Assembly (NCBI GenBank): GCA_913775265.1
Contig: CAJYJH010000010.1
Coordinates: forward strand, 62,001 to 126,000
Length of the DNA stretch: 64,000 nt
Reading direction: 5' to 3'
DNA from: an uncultured Mucilaginibacter sp.
Lineage (GTDB): Bacteria; Bacteroidota; Bacteroidia; Sphingobacteriales; Sphingobacteriaceae
In this document: piece after piece, positions 44,764 to 54,137 of the stretch
Position numbering within the stretch: the stretch's first letter is position 1
Layout of the letters: each line of letters starts with the position of its first letter
Position numbers and translations under genes: made by a program
Notes under the pieces: generated by a model
Database searches by the model: none
Told to the model about the DNA's origin: nothing
Seen by the model: only the letters and a program-made list of their open reading frames with translations

Positions 44764-46395
44764 TCAATTATACTTTGACGATATTTTGTTATTTTTTATG
44801 GGCAAAGTAAACCAAAATGTGCTGCCCTCATTTAATACCGAATCAACATGCATATGGCCGCCGTGCTTTTCAACAATCTCTTTACTTATGTAAAGCCCCA
44901 GCCCCGGAAATTGTGGACCACTATACTCAGTGCTGAAATATCGCTCAAACAGGTCGCGTATTTTTTCAAGCGGTATACCCGGGCCAAAATCTTTCACCGC
45001 TATCTTGATATCTTGTTCCCGCAAATCGACGCTTATCTCAATGGTTTTTGAGTCTGGGGCATATTTTGCAGCGTTATTAACTAAATTAGTTACTACCTGA
45101 CTAATTTGGCGCCTATCAGCATAAATACTGATTTCAGTTTCGCCTTTTAAGACAATGTTGTGCTTAGCAGCTGCCTGGCCTTCCTTATAACACTCTTCAA
45201 TTACCTCTGATAATTTAAAATTGGGGTAGTGTAATTGAAAATGTCCTGGACTTATACGGTTGGCATCCAGCAAATCGCCTATTAAATTGCTTAGTTTATC
45301 CAAGCTTTTATTAGATTGAGAAACTAGTTTATTTAACCTCTCCAAGGTAAGGTTATCTTTCATTCGATCCAGCATCTGCAATGACGCCTTTAAGCTGGTA
45401 ACCGGCGTTTTGAGCCCGTGGCTGGCAATATCTATAAATTCTTCTTTTTGCTTTTGAAGTTTGCGCCGGTTGGTTACATCCATAAACGTCCCTATCCCCC
45501 CTGTTACTTTACCGCTATGCGGGTCGATGATCGGTGCAGCATTTACGGAAATATAAGTTGGTTCACCATTTTCGGGTTGCAGGGCTAATTCAAAATCGTA
45601 AACAGGCTTTCCGGTTCGTAACACGATAGCCATAGGATGCTCATCTTTATCGAGCGGTGTACCATCAACCTTTAAATTGTGCCATTTTTTATCATAAAAC
45701 GTACGTTCTTTTATCTCACCTTCGCTTAAACCCAATATATTTTGCGCCATCGAGTTAGCGTAAACCATCTGACCATCTTGGTTAATAATGCCAACTCCTT
45801 CCGACATGGTATCCAGAATGCTTTGCAAACGTTGCTCACTGGCGCTCAGCTTATCATTAGTATCTACCTGTTTTTGAGTTTCGCGTAGGGTAGAGAGCCT
45901 TAGCTCCGTTTGTTCCATGGCTACATCTGCCAAATTTTGCAAAATCTCCCGGTCATTATCAGAAAACTGTCGCGGTTGCTTGTCTACCAAACATAAAGTA
46001 CCAATAATAAACCCATCTGGTGTTTTTAGTGGCGCACCTGCATAAAAACGAAGCCCGAAAGGCCCATGTACATACGGGTGATTATTTAATAATGGCTCTT
46101 GAAGTGCATCTTCAAATACGGTAAGCTCAGAATTAAATACGGTTAAAGCACACATACTTTCACCACGATCCACATTAAGCAAGCTGCCTAAACCGATGCT
46201 TGCTTTAATAGATTCGCTATCAGCATCCATGAATGAAAGATGAACTATAGGAGTTTTAAAAATACTTTTAGCGAGCTGTGCAATTTTATTATAGGAAGGC
46301 TCAGACGGCGTATTAAAGATGAAATAGCGATTTAACGCTTTTACACGGTCAGCATCATTTTCGGGAATGATATTGAAGCCGAAAACACTTTTCAT
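44764..46395 (-). CDS. GAF-PAS sensor histidine kinase
   Basis: 543 aa, no membrane segment, so a cytoplasmic sensor. A GAF domain covers about residues 25-170 (LNVDRGESMCALTVF, FYAGAPLKTPDGFIIGTLCLVD). A PAS domain covers about 185-310 (ILDTMSEGVGIINQDGQMVYAN). A HisKA domain with phospho-acceptor His is in FIDIASHGLKTPVTSL. The HATPase has N-box LVNNAAKYAPDS, G1 VKDFGPGIPLEK and G2 GLGLYIS. No response regulator is next to it, so it is an orphan. It lies just upstream of the polysaccharide operon on the same strand and may regulate it (inference). Confidence 0.9.
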   Translation of the reverse strand: MKSVFGFNIIPENDADRVKALNRYFIFNTPSEPSYNKIAQLAKSIFKTPIVHLSFMDADSESIKASIGLGSLLNVDRGESMCALTVFNSELTVFEDALQEPLLNNHPYVHGPFGLRFYAGAPLKTPDGFIIGTLCLVDKQPRQFSDNDREILQNLADVAMEQTELRLSTLRETQKQVDTNDKLSASEQRLQSILDTMSEGVGIINQDGQMVYANSMAQNILGLSEGEIKERTFYDKKWHNLKVDGTPLDKDEHPMAIVLRTGKPVYDFELALQPENGEPTYISVNAAPIIDPHSGKVTGGIGTFMDVTNRRKLQKQKEEFIDIASHGLKTPVTSLKASLQMLDRMKDNLTLERLNKLVSQSNKSLDKLSNLIGDLLDANRISPGHFQLHYPNFKLSEVIEECYKEGQAAAKHNIVLKGETEISIYADRRQISQVVTNLVNNAAKYAPDSKTIEISVDLREQDIKIAVKDFGPGIPLEKIRDLFERYFSTEYSGPQFPGLGLYISKEIVEKHGGHMHVDSVLNEGSTFWFTLPIKNNKISSKYN

Positions 46396-46808
46396 AAAGC
46401 AGTGACTATTTAGGTTTTAACTCCGTAAAAATAAATTTTAAACCCATGATTTAACAAATTAAATTTAGGAAAATTTATTAACCCTTATGATTAAAAAGTC
46501 GAATACTTTTTCCTTAAATAATATTAATATACTTATAAGGAATAATACCATTAACAAATTAACATATCCTATATTGGCCAATAAACCGATAAGTTGTTTT
46601 TAAAAGATAGACCGAAAGAGTATTTTGATTACTTCGATTAGCTACTAATTACATTATCATCAAATGGAGCCAGGCCGGATCAACATGCATATCCAGTTTA
46701 AGGTGATCGGTTAATACAAGCTCATGAGCTTAAGTTAAATCTGCAGGATATATTTTATGAGCATTAGCTTGCATAACTGTACTTATTAAAACCACCAGCC
46801 AAAATTCC
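46396..46808. other. Intergenic region, 413 nt
   Basis: AT-rich gap between the GH2 gene's stop and the histidine kinase's start, both minus strand. A 12-nt direct repeat TTAACAAATTAA occurs at 46451 and 46551, exactly 100 nt apart. No promoter with a good -7/-33 pair, hairpin with U-tract or small ORF was recognised. Confidence 0.4.
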
Positions 46809-49730
46809 TCACTCATTAACTTTAAGTTTATTTTGATTGGAATTTGGTTTTAACTCATCCGGACTGTCCTTGGTATAAGTGTTAAACTGAAACTTAGAAG
46901 GACTTACAGCAATATCTTTAATCACATCGAAACTCACTTCTCCGGCAGGATTAAACTGTGCTGAGTCCATATAGCGGATTAAACTATTAAATAGTTGCCG
47001 GGCAGCCGGCTTATCTTTACGCAAGTCGGGGCTTAGCGCAGCACTACTCACGATGATTTTACCCTTACCTACTTTAGCTTCATACACCAATCCCAAACGC
47101 CGGTTTAAAAACCAGGTATCAATAGGCTGTACCAAAGGCCTAAAACCTGCCGGAAAATCTTCCATATTCATCACCTGAGCGCTGTTGGCAATTTCCCACC
47201 ATTGCAGATCGCTGTGCATATCTGTCGGAAAATTGGCAAATGCAGCACTTTTAGATTGAATGAGCATACCTGTAACATGCGGTGGACGCATTTTAAACCA
47301 GGAAGTATTCCAGAATACAGGCAGAAAGTGCATCACTATTTCTTTGCCTTTAACTACTTTACCGGCAACGTTCAATAACACTTTTCCACCATTATCTAAA
47401 ACAGTCTTAGCCTGTTCATCCAACTGTGTGGTGTAATAAACATCAGTTTCAGGCACCTCGGGCGATGCCGGGTAAACCCAGATATTCCAATCGTTAGCAA
47501 AAATGGTATTCGATAACGTAACTTCGAGATTTAAGCGACTGGCTTGCGTAACTGATGACAACGGAACCTTAATTTTACCTACTGGTATCCCATTACCATT
47601 TTCGATAACTGGCGACTTAAAACTGCCCTGCTTTATCACCTTCCCTTGCTCCGTTCTTAACGTCCAATCGAAAACGGCATTTTTGAGTGGCAGTGCACCT
47701 GAGTGTGCAACTTCAATACCCGCCTCCAATATTTCATTGTTGGTATAAACAAATTTAGGCAAGCGTGCCAGTGGCACGGTAGTATTACAGAAACGGGCAT
47801 ATTGCGCTGCGCTGATATAGCCTTTCTCTTTCCAGAACGCATTTAATACACCCACTAAGGCTGTACCCTGCCCCGGGAAGTCTTGCAAACCGAGTAACTG
47901 AAAACCGGCATAATGAGGCGTACGTAATGTTTTTTCAATTTCATTTTTGTAACATAAGGCTTGTAATTTACCCGAAGCTATCAAGAAGTCATGTGCCTGA
48001 TCGGCCATGCCCTGATCTTTTAGATCTTCCTTAAAAAGCTCAAAATTTTTGGCGCGATAAACGCCGGTGTATAGTTTGATTTCATCAAAATCGGGGAATA
48101 CGCACCACTGCCCCATCTCGTGTGCTACAAAAGGCACGCTGAATTTGGCAATGCCCTCGCTAAAATCCGACATTGACTCCGGGCGTTTTTCCCAGGCTAA
48201 GCCACGCACGCCGCCACGTACTTGGTATTGTGCGTTGGGCACTACGGGCCAGCTGCCGCCCACCGACATACCCGTGTATACGCGGCGACTATCTTTGTTT
48301 TTCCAGTAATCAACAAAAGCATTTAAATACTGAACTTGATTACCGGCCGGTTCATTACCGGCGGATAGCATACAGTACGATGCATAATTGCCGTAATACT
48401 TGGCCATACGGTTAGTTTCATCGTACAGATATTTATCGATAGGAAACCCACGCCCTATAGACGAACCATGATTAGGCCAGCTCGGGCCTTCGGGCTGCAG
48501 ATAAAACCCAGTACGATCGGCAGCCATGAAAGCCTCTTGAGGCGGGCACCACGAATGGAAACGCATATGGTTTAAGCCATGTGCCCGGGCTATTTTAAAA
48601 ATGCGCATCCAATCGGCTACATTGGTTGGCGGGTATCCGGTTAACGGAAACTCGCAGTTATTTACGGTACCACGCAAAAACACCGGCCGGCCGTTAATTA
48701 AAAATTCAGTCCCCTTAACAATAAACTCACGCATACCAAACTCAGTTTGCCGGTTGCATAGTGTCTGCGCTTGGCGATTCACAATTGCTATAAGTCGGTA
48801 AAGAGCCGGATTAAACTCATCCCAAGTTTGCATTTTGCTGCCCATGGGCAAATCAAGTTCTACCAATTTACTATATCCTGCCGGTAAGCTTACCTTCGTT
48901 TTTATTACCTGTGTTTGATGAACAACTTTGCTATTAAAGCTTTTTGCAGAGATGGAAATTTGACCTAAAAATGCTGTCTTGCCTGTATTCTGTACTTGCA
49001 GCTTTACTTTAGCGATCTTAGCTTTTAAATCAGGGTAAATTTGTAAATCCTCTATGTAAACCGGAACCTCGGCCTGCAACTGCATTTTACCGATAATACC
49101 ATTCCAATTGCCCTGGGTGTGGTCAGTTACGCTATGCGAATCGGGGCCAACGTTGATCTCTTTAATGCGGTTATCAATACGGATAGTAATGCGGTGTTTG
49201 CCCGGCGACAAGCAAGCTGTTAAATCATACTCGTGAGGGGCTACTAAGCTATTTTGCATACCAGCTTCGCGATCATCTACCCAAACTCGGGTTTCGATAT
49301 GGGCACGTTCTAAAAATAACACTATCCGCTGCCCTAACCAGGTTTTGGGTATAACAACCTCTTTTTGATACCATGCTGCGCCAACATAATGCTTAGCTGG
49401 AGTTAACCAAAATGGAATTTTGATATTACCCGGCTCTCTGTACTTAACTAAACGCGGGTTAAAATAAAATGAACTGTCGTAAATACTGCCGGTCCAATTG
49501 GTTTTTAAGGTGATGTCATCCCCTTTTAAATTTTGAGCCATAGAACCTGGCAGATTAATCTGGTCATTCAGTTTACGCTGGTACCATTTTTCGCTAATTC
49601 CCTGGTCATTACGATCTATCTGGAAAAGCCAGATACCATCGAGATCAATGACGGGTTGCAACTTGAACGACATCGTTAAAATAGATAAGGTTATGGCAAA
49701 TATATAGCTTATTAAATGGTGCAGTTTCAT
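46809..49730 (-). CDS. Large secreted glycoside hydrolase family 2 protein
   Basis: 973 aa. The N-terminus has a hydrophobic signal (LISYIFAITLSILTMSF). The GH2 sugar-binding domain (about 60-220) includes YQKEVVIPKTWLGQRIVLFLERAHIETRVWVDD, and an Ig-like domain covers about 225-340. The TIM barrel (about 345-640) carries the acid/base in MLSAGNEPAGNQ and the likely nucleophile Glu in FVAHEMGQW. The HMRFHSWCPPQEAFMAAD segment is typical of plant-polysaccharide-degrading GH2 enzymes. An additional C-terminal beta region follows. It is probably a beta-galactosidase- or beta-glucuronidase-type exo-enzyme; the exact substrate is not determinable. Confidence 0.88.
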   Translation of the reverse strand: MKLHHLISYIFAITLSILTMSFKLQPVIDLDGIWLFQIDRNDQGISEKWYQRKLNDQINLPGSMAQNLKGDDITLKTNWTGSIYDSSFYFNPRLVKYREPGNIKIPFWLTPAKHYVGAAWYQKEVVIPKTWLGQRIVLFLERAHIETRVWVDDREAGMQNSLVAPHEYDLTACLSPGKHRITIRIDNRIKEINVGPDSHSVTDHTQGNWNGIIGKMQLQAEVPVYIEDLQIYPDLKAKIAKVKLQVQNTGKTAFLGQISISAKSFNSKVVHQTQVIKTKVSLPAGYSKLVELDLPMGSKMQTWDEFNPALYRLIAIVNRQAQTLCNRQTEFGMREFIVKGTEFLINGRPVFLRGTVNNCEFPLTGYPPTNVADWMRIFKIARAHGLNHMRFHSWCPPQEAFMAADRTGFYLQPEGPSWPNHGSSIGRGFPIDKYLYDETNRMAKYYGNYASYCMLSAGNEPAGNQVQYLNAFVDYWKNKDSRRVYTGMSVGGSWPVVPNAQYQVRGGVRGLAWEKRPESMSDFSEGIAKFSVPFVAHEMGQWCVFPDFDEIKLYTGVYRAKNFELFKEDLKDQGMADQAHDFLIASGKLQALCYKNEIEKTLRTPHYAGFQLLGLQDFPGQGTALVGVLNAFWKEKGYISAAQYARFCNTTVPLARLPKFVYTNNEILEAGIEVAHSGALPLKNAVFDWTLRTEQGKVIKQGSFKSPVIENGNGIPVGKIKVPLSSVTQASRLNLEVTLSNTIFANDWNIWVYPASPEVPETDVYYTTQLDEQAKTVLDNGGKVLLNVAGKVVKGKEIVMHFLPVFWNTSWFKMRPPHVTGMLIQSKSAAFANFPTDMHSDLQWWEIANSAQVMNMEDFPAGFRPLVQPIDTWFLNRRLGLVYEAKVGKGKIIVSSAALSPDLRKDKPAARQLFNSLIRYMDSAQFNPAGEVSFDVIKDIAVSPSKFQFNTYTKDSPDELKPNSNQNKLKVNE

Positions 49731-49854
49731 AGGCGGTTGACAAATTGGTGTAGCAACTTGAATGGCAAGGAACCATAAATATAATATTGATTATTAATAG
49801 TTGCATTGTGAGAATGCCTAATCATCAGCAAAATTACATTATCAACTAAACAGC

Positions 49855-49884
49855 GAAGCCTGCCTCATTACTGAAGCAGGCTTC
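49855..49884 (-). terminator. Hairpin after the phage-like gene pair
   Basis: GAAGCCTGC...GCAGGCTTC, a 9-bp perfect stem with a 12-nt loop, 20 nt past the stop of 49904..50428. The U-tract on the minus strand is weak (GCTGTTTAG). Confidence 0.55.
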
Positions 49885-49903
49885 TGATATATATTAGGGT
49901 TAA

Positions 49904-50428
49904 TTATTTTAAACTTACATTTAACCCTTGTTTGGAGGTACGCAAAGGCGGCTTCACTTCCCACATCTCGCCGGTGTAACGGTCAACGCTGAGGGTTGGC
50001 GTGGTCACCGTTTTCAAATAGGCTTCGCGCTCTTTAAGTTTTTGATTAATCTCTGCCTGTACGTCGTGCAACTCGTTCCAAGTTGCATCATTACAAACCG
50101 AGTAATCGTAACTTACTCCCGTTTCTTTCTCTATAATTTCGGCATCATAAAGCCGCAATTTATCGTGCCTGGCAACGCGGGCATGCTCTTCAGCATAACG
50201 GCGTGCCGTTTTTTCTAAACTGTTAAACAGCTCCTGCCCTTTCTTGGCTAATACCAGCATGCGCACACTATCCAGCTCGCCATCGGCGATAAGTTGTTCA
50301 GTGTCGTTCACAATGCGGGCAATGGTAGCCCTGTCCAGCTTAATCAGGCTTTCGGGAGCCAAATCATTACCGGTAAACAGGGTTACCGCTTCGCAGGCAG
50401 GCAGCTGCATGGCTGAGGTATGTCTCAT
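49904..50428 (-). CDS. Uncharacterised protein, phage-type gene neighbour
   Basis: 174 aa, soluble, largely helical with charged stretches (RRYAEEHARVARHDKLRLYDAEIIEKETGVSYDYS) and a short C-terminal tail. I do not recognise a family. Its start overlaps the stop of the upstream gene by one base (TAATG), so the two are translated together, and a hairpin follows. The layout of a small helical protein after an annealing-protein-like gene resembles phage recombination modules, but there are no structural phage genes nearby. Confidence 0.6.
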   Translation of the reverse strand: MRHTSAMQLPACEAVTLFTGNDLAPESLIKLDRATIARIVNDTEQLIADGELDSVRMLVLAKKGQELFNSLEKTARRYAEEHARVARHDKLRLYDAEIIEKETGVSYDYSVCNDATWNELHDVQAEINQKLKEREAYLKTVTTPTLSVDRYTGEMWEVKPPLRTSKQGLNVSLK

Positions 50429-51345
50429 TAGGCAGCTATTCCTTTCCTGATCTCTGCTTTTTTAGTCGACAGCATTTTAATAAACTGCTCGTCGTTTTGC
50501 AGAGCCACGTTGTTTTTATGTATTAAATATAATGAAGCCACATCTTTAGCACCCTGAATGGCCGAACGGGTTTCTTCAGGAATGCTTGAATCAGCCGGCT
50601 GTTCTGCTTTAGCCGGTGCTTTTGCTTTTGCCGCTTTTTTTTCTTCTTTAGCTTCCGATGGTTGCGCTTCACGGGCAGGCACAGTGCCTTTTACTTCTTT
50701 AACCGGTTTAGCAGGAGCTTTTGCTTCTTCTACCACAGTAGCTTCCACATCAATAAAACCCATGTCTTCCACGTCTTGAGTAAAGAACTCGCTGGCGTTA
50801 GTTGCTAACAATATAGCGCCTACAAATGCACGTTTTTGTGCCATTTTTTGCATGGTATTTTGCAAGCCTACCAAGTCAGGGTTTTCAGTACGTTCAACCC
50901 ATACCCAACCACCGCTGCTTTTTCTGAACTTGCCATTGCCTTCAGCTTTGAGCTGATCTTGCATAGCCTGCGAAGGCTTAACCTTTTCTGTCCATACGTA
51001 GCGGTATTTGGGTTCGTAGCTATTTACGGACCCCTCACATTGGGTAACAATACGGCCATCGCGGTTACGTACGGTTGCTTTATAAGTATAAGCTACAAAC
51101 TTTGATTGCAGATCTAACACCTTATCGGTACACTCAAACTCTACAGCCAGTCCGTAAAGGTTCATTAATTTTTCGGCACCTGGTTTTAACAAGGTTGGCT
51201 TTTGCACACCCGGCACTACCCCATAATCCTGATCTTTAACCAACACTTCTTTGGTAAACGCAATTAAAGCGTTACGCATCTGTGCCATGTGTGTAATAGA
51301 TGATTGCATCTCATCTGTAATTGTTGTTAACTCAAACGTGTCCAT
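50428..51345 (-). CDS. Putative phage-type recombination / single-strand annealing-like protein
   Basis: 305 aa. The N-terminal domain (about 1-215) has the recurring features of phage-encoded annealing-type proteins: DYGVVPGVQKPTLLKPGAEKLMNLYGL near the start, a beta-rich middle (TYKATVRNRDGRIVTQCEGS), and QKMAQKRAFVGAILLATNASEFFTQD. A low-complexity Ala/Lys/Pro linker (about 216-262, with KAKAPAKAEQPAD) leads to a short helical C-terminal piece (IQGAKDVASLYLIHKNN). The family call is by pattern only and may be wrong; no nuclease or phage structural gene is nearby. It is coupled to 49904..50428 by a 1-nt overlap. Confidence 0.5.
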   Translation of the reverse strand: MDTFELTTITDEMQSSITHMAQMRNALIAFTKEVLVKDQDYGVVPGVQKPTLLKPGAEKLMNLYGLAVEFECTDKVLDLQSKFVAYTYKATVRNRDGRIVTQCEGSVNSYEPKYRYVWTEKVKPSQAMQDQLKAEGNGKFRKSSGGWVWVERTENPDLVGLQNTMQKMAQKRAFVGAILLATNASEFFTQDVEDMGFIDVEATVVEEAKAPAKPVKEVKGTVPAREAQPSEAKEEKKAAKAKAPAKAEQPADSSIPEETRSAIQGAKDVASLYLIHKNNVALQNDEQFIKMLSTKKAEIRKGIAA

Positions 51346-51944
51346 CTATCTTTTAAATTTTTAATTTACTTTTTACACCGCAGCACACTTTGTAACTGCT
51401 GTAACTGTAATTCAGGTTTCAACGTTTTGCCGTAGCCGCTAAGCCGGCATTTAACTGTTAACAGGTTGATTGCTAATCAGTATTAACTATTAAGCAAAGC
51501 ATATACCATACTCTGTTTTTATGCTAAAAAGGCAGGTTTTATTTAAGCTAACCGACTACCTTTTTAGCCTCATATTTTAATTTTCGAAAAACTTGCCCTC
51601 ATTCGTTTTAAACGGCCTTTTTTCTTGTTTATCAAAGTTACAAATTAAAAATTAAATACTAAAAATATTAGCATTATTTTTTACAAAATAATTGCACTGA
51701 TTACCAATACGTTACAAATGACACCTTAAGCCAACTTGACAGTATTTTGGCAACAATTTTGACAAGTTCAAAAGCAGTTTATTTTAATCATAGATTTAAC
51801 TAACAAAATTAAATGCCTGAACTGTTTCTATTCATATAAATACTCCTTAATTACGATGCAAACACCGATTGCAACAGAACTATTAGCGCCTATATTTGTC
51901 ATTAAAGCCATATCTCATTATTCACACAAGCAACTCTAAGCTGC
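51346..51944. other. Divergent intergenic region, 599 nt
   Basis: Between the phage-like pair (minus) and pta (plus). The plus-strand pta promoter is at 51869-51898. For the minus-strand pair the only -7-like element is TAACTTTG (51640-51633), with no TTG at the right distance, about 290 nt before the start codon. The remainder is AT-rich without recognisable genes. Confidence 0.5.
51869..51898 (+). promoter_or_regulatory. Bacteroidota-type promoter for pta
   Basis: TTG (51869-51871), a 19-nt spacer, TATATTTG (51891-51898). Both elements match the TTG/TAnnTTTG consensus perfectly. Transcription would begin about 40 nt before the pta ATG. Confidence 0.75.
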
Positions 51945-54041
51945 ATGATTAAAACTGTCTTTATCACCAGTACCGAACCGTACAGCGGCAAATCCATCGT
52001 TTCGCTCGGACTCATCAATATGCTTTTAGGCAAAGCGCAAAAAATCGGTTTTTTTAAACCCATTGTGAGTCGTCGCGCCGAAGAACATAAAAGCGACCAT
52101 ATACAAACCGTGCTACGCTATTTTGATCTGCCTATCAGTTATGACGAAGCTTATGCCTTCAGCTGGCAGGAAGCCATGCAGCAAAGTGAGAATGAAAGCC
52201 AAGGTGAGATGATTGATACCATCATCCGAAAGTATAAACAACTCGAAGACAAGTATGACTTTACGGTTATTGAAGGCAGCGACTACCAGGGCGATGGTAC
52301 TGCGTTTGAGTTTGACGTCAATGCCTCGATTGCCAAAAATCTGGGTGCACCTATTATTGCTGTAATCTCGGGCGAAAATAAAACCACAGCTCAAATTGTG
52401 AACGCGGCCGTTACCGTAATACGCAATTTTGAAAGCCGCGAGATCCAGGTACTGGCATTGGTAGCTAACAAAGTAAATACCGAACAAATTGACGATGTAA
52501 GAGAGTTGCTAAACGCGCAACTATCAGATGCTATTATTATTGCTATCATCCCCACCATGCGGGGCTTATTGGCCCCTACTATGAAAGAAATTTGCGAGGA
52601 GCTGCCCGACAGCAAACTACTTTTTGGTAAAGACCGCCTTAGCAACCAGGTAGACAATTTTGTAACCGGAGCTATGCAAGTACCTAACTTTTTAAATTTT
52701 ATTAAAGAGAACGTACTGATCATCACTCCCGGCGACCGTGGCGATATTATCATAGCTGCCCTACAGGCTAACCTGTCTACCAGCTATCCGCCTATTGCAG
52801 GCATAGTGCTTACGGCAGGTACCGAACCCGAAGAGCCTATTATCAGGCTGATTAATGGTTTGCAGACGGTAGTGCCTATTATAGCGGTGAAAAGCGGCAC
52901 TTTCCAGACTACCACGCAGATCGGCAACATCCGCTCACGCATTACAGCTGATAATACTAAGAAAATACAACTGGCTATTGATGTGTTTAATAAATACGTA
53001 GATGTAGCCAAGCTCGACGAAAGGATGGTTACCTTTAAACATAGTGATGGCATTACGCCACGCATGTTCCAATATCAGCTGACTAATTGGGCTAAGCGCC
53101 AAAAGAAACACATTGTATTGCCTGAGGGCAACGATGAACGCATCTTGAAAGCTGCCGCACGCCTAATCAGCCAGGAAATTGTTACGCTGACGATACTGGG
53201 TAACCCTGACGATATTACGGCCAACATTAAACGTTTAGGCCTAAACCTGGATGTGAGTAAGGTTAACATCGTAGACCCTGCTTTTTCCGGTTACTACCAG
53301 GATTATGTAAATACTCTTTACGAGCTGCGTAAAAACAAGAACGTGAACCTCGAGATGGCTACCGATATGATGACCGACGTGTCTTACTTCGGCACCATGA
53401 TGGTTTACAAAGGCCATGCCGACGGAATGGTGTCGGGCGCAGTACACACTACCCAGCATACCATCAGGCCGGCATTGCAATTTGTTAAAACCAAGCCGGG
53501 TATATCGGTGGTGTCCTCCGTGTTTTTTATGTGTCTTCCGGATAGGGTTTCTGTTTTCGGTGACTGCGCCGTCAACCCTAATCCAACGGCCGAGCAACTG
53601 GCCGAAATTGCCATATCATCAGCCGAAAGCAGTCAGCGGTTTGGTATTGAGCCCCGTATTGCCATGCTCTCCTATTCATCAGGCACATCAGGCGAAGGCG
53701 AAGATGTGGAAAAAGTACGCCGCGCTACCGAGATTGTAAAAACTAAACGCCCCGACCTGAAAGTAGAAGGCCCGATACAATATGATGCGGCTGTAGACCC
53801 TATGGTAGGCAAAAGCAAGCTTCCGGGCTCAGAAGTTGCCGGTCAGGCCAGTGTGCTGATCTTCCCTGACCTAAATACCGGTAACAACACCTATAAAGCT
53901 GTTCAGCGCGAAACCGGTGCCTTGGCCATAGGCCCCATGTTGCAAGGCCTCAACAAGCCCGTTAACGACCTTAGCCGAGGTTGTACCGTCGACGATATTT
54001 TTAATACCGTTATCATAACAGCCATTCAAGCGCAAGAGTAA
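51945..54041 (+). CDS. pta: Phosphate acetyltransferase (long form)
   Basis: 698 aa, similar in length to the E. coli enzyme (about 714). The N-terminal P-loop-type domain has VFITSTEPYSGKSIVSLGL, a DRTGG-like middle domain covers about 215-325, and the catalytic PTA_PTB domain follows from about 375 (KKHIVLPEGNDERILKAAARL, DGMVSGAVHTTQHTIRPAL, VFGDCAVNPNPTAEQLAEIA, GQASVLIFPDLNTGN). It interconverts acetyl-CoA and acetyl phosphate. It is followed after 75 nt by ackA, the usual acetate pathway pair, and is driven by the promoter at 51869-51898. Confidence 0.95.
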   Translation: MIKTVFITSTEPYSGKSIVSLGLINMLLGKAQKIGFFKPIVSRRAEEHKSDHIQTVLRYFDLPISYDEAYAFSWQEAMQQSENESQGEMIDTIIRKYKQLEDKYDFTVIEGSDYQGDGTAFEFDVNASIAKNLGAPIIAVISGENKTTAQIVNAAVTVIRNFESREIQVLALVANKVNTEQIDDVRELLNAQLSDAIIIAIIPTMRGLLAPTMKEICEELPDSKLLFGKDRLSNQVDNFVTGAMQVPNFLNFIKENVLIITPGDRGDIIIAALQANLSTSYPPIAGIVLTAGTEPEEPIIRLINGLQTVVPIIAVKSGTFQTTTQIGNIRSRITADNTKKIQLAIDVFNKYVDVAKLDERMVTFKHSDGITPRMFQYQLTNWAKRQKKHIVLPEGNDERILKAAARLISQEIVTLTILGNPDDITANIKRLGLNLDVSKVNIVDPAFSGYYQDYVNTLYELRKNKNVNLEMATDMMTDVSYFGTMMVYKGHADGMVSGAVHTTQHTIRPALQFVKTKPGISVVSSVFFMCLPDRVSVFGDCAVNPNPTAEQLAEIAISSAESSQRFGIEPRIAMLSYSSGTSGEGEDVEKVRRATEIVKTKRPDLKVEGPIQYDAAVDPMVGKSKLPGSEVAGQASVLIFPDLNTGNNTYKAVQRETGALAIGPMLQGLNKPVNDLSRGCTVDDIFNTVIITAIQAQE

Positions 54042-54137
54042 GGTTTGATTGGTTGTTCATTGATTATAGCTTACAAATGATATTTAAAATGAATTGTCAA
54101 ACACAAACAATTAACCATGACCTATGCACCATCAACT

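Noticed and set aside
53241-53597. 118-aa minus-strand ORF within pta
   Set aside because: Antisense to highly conserved pta coding sequence, with no independent support.
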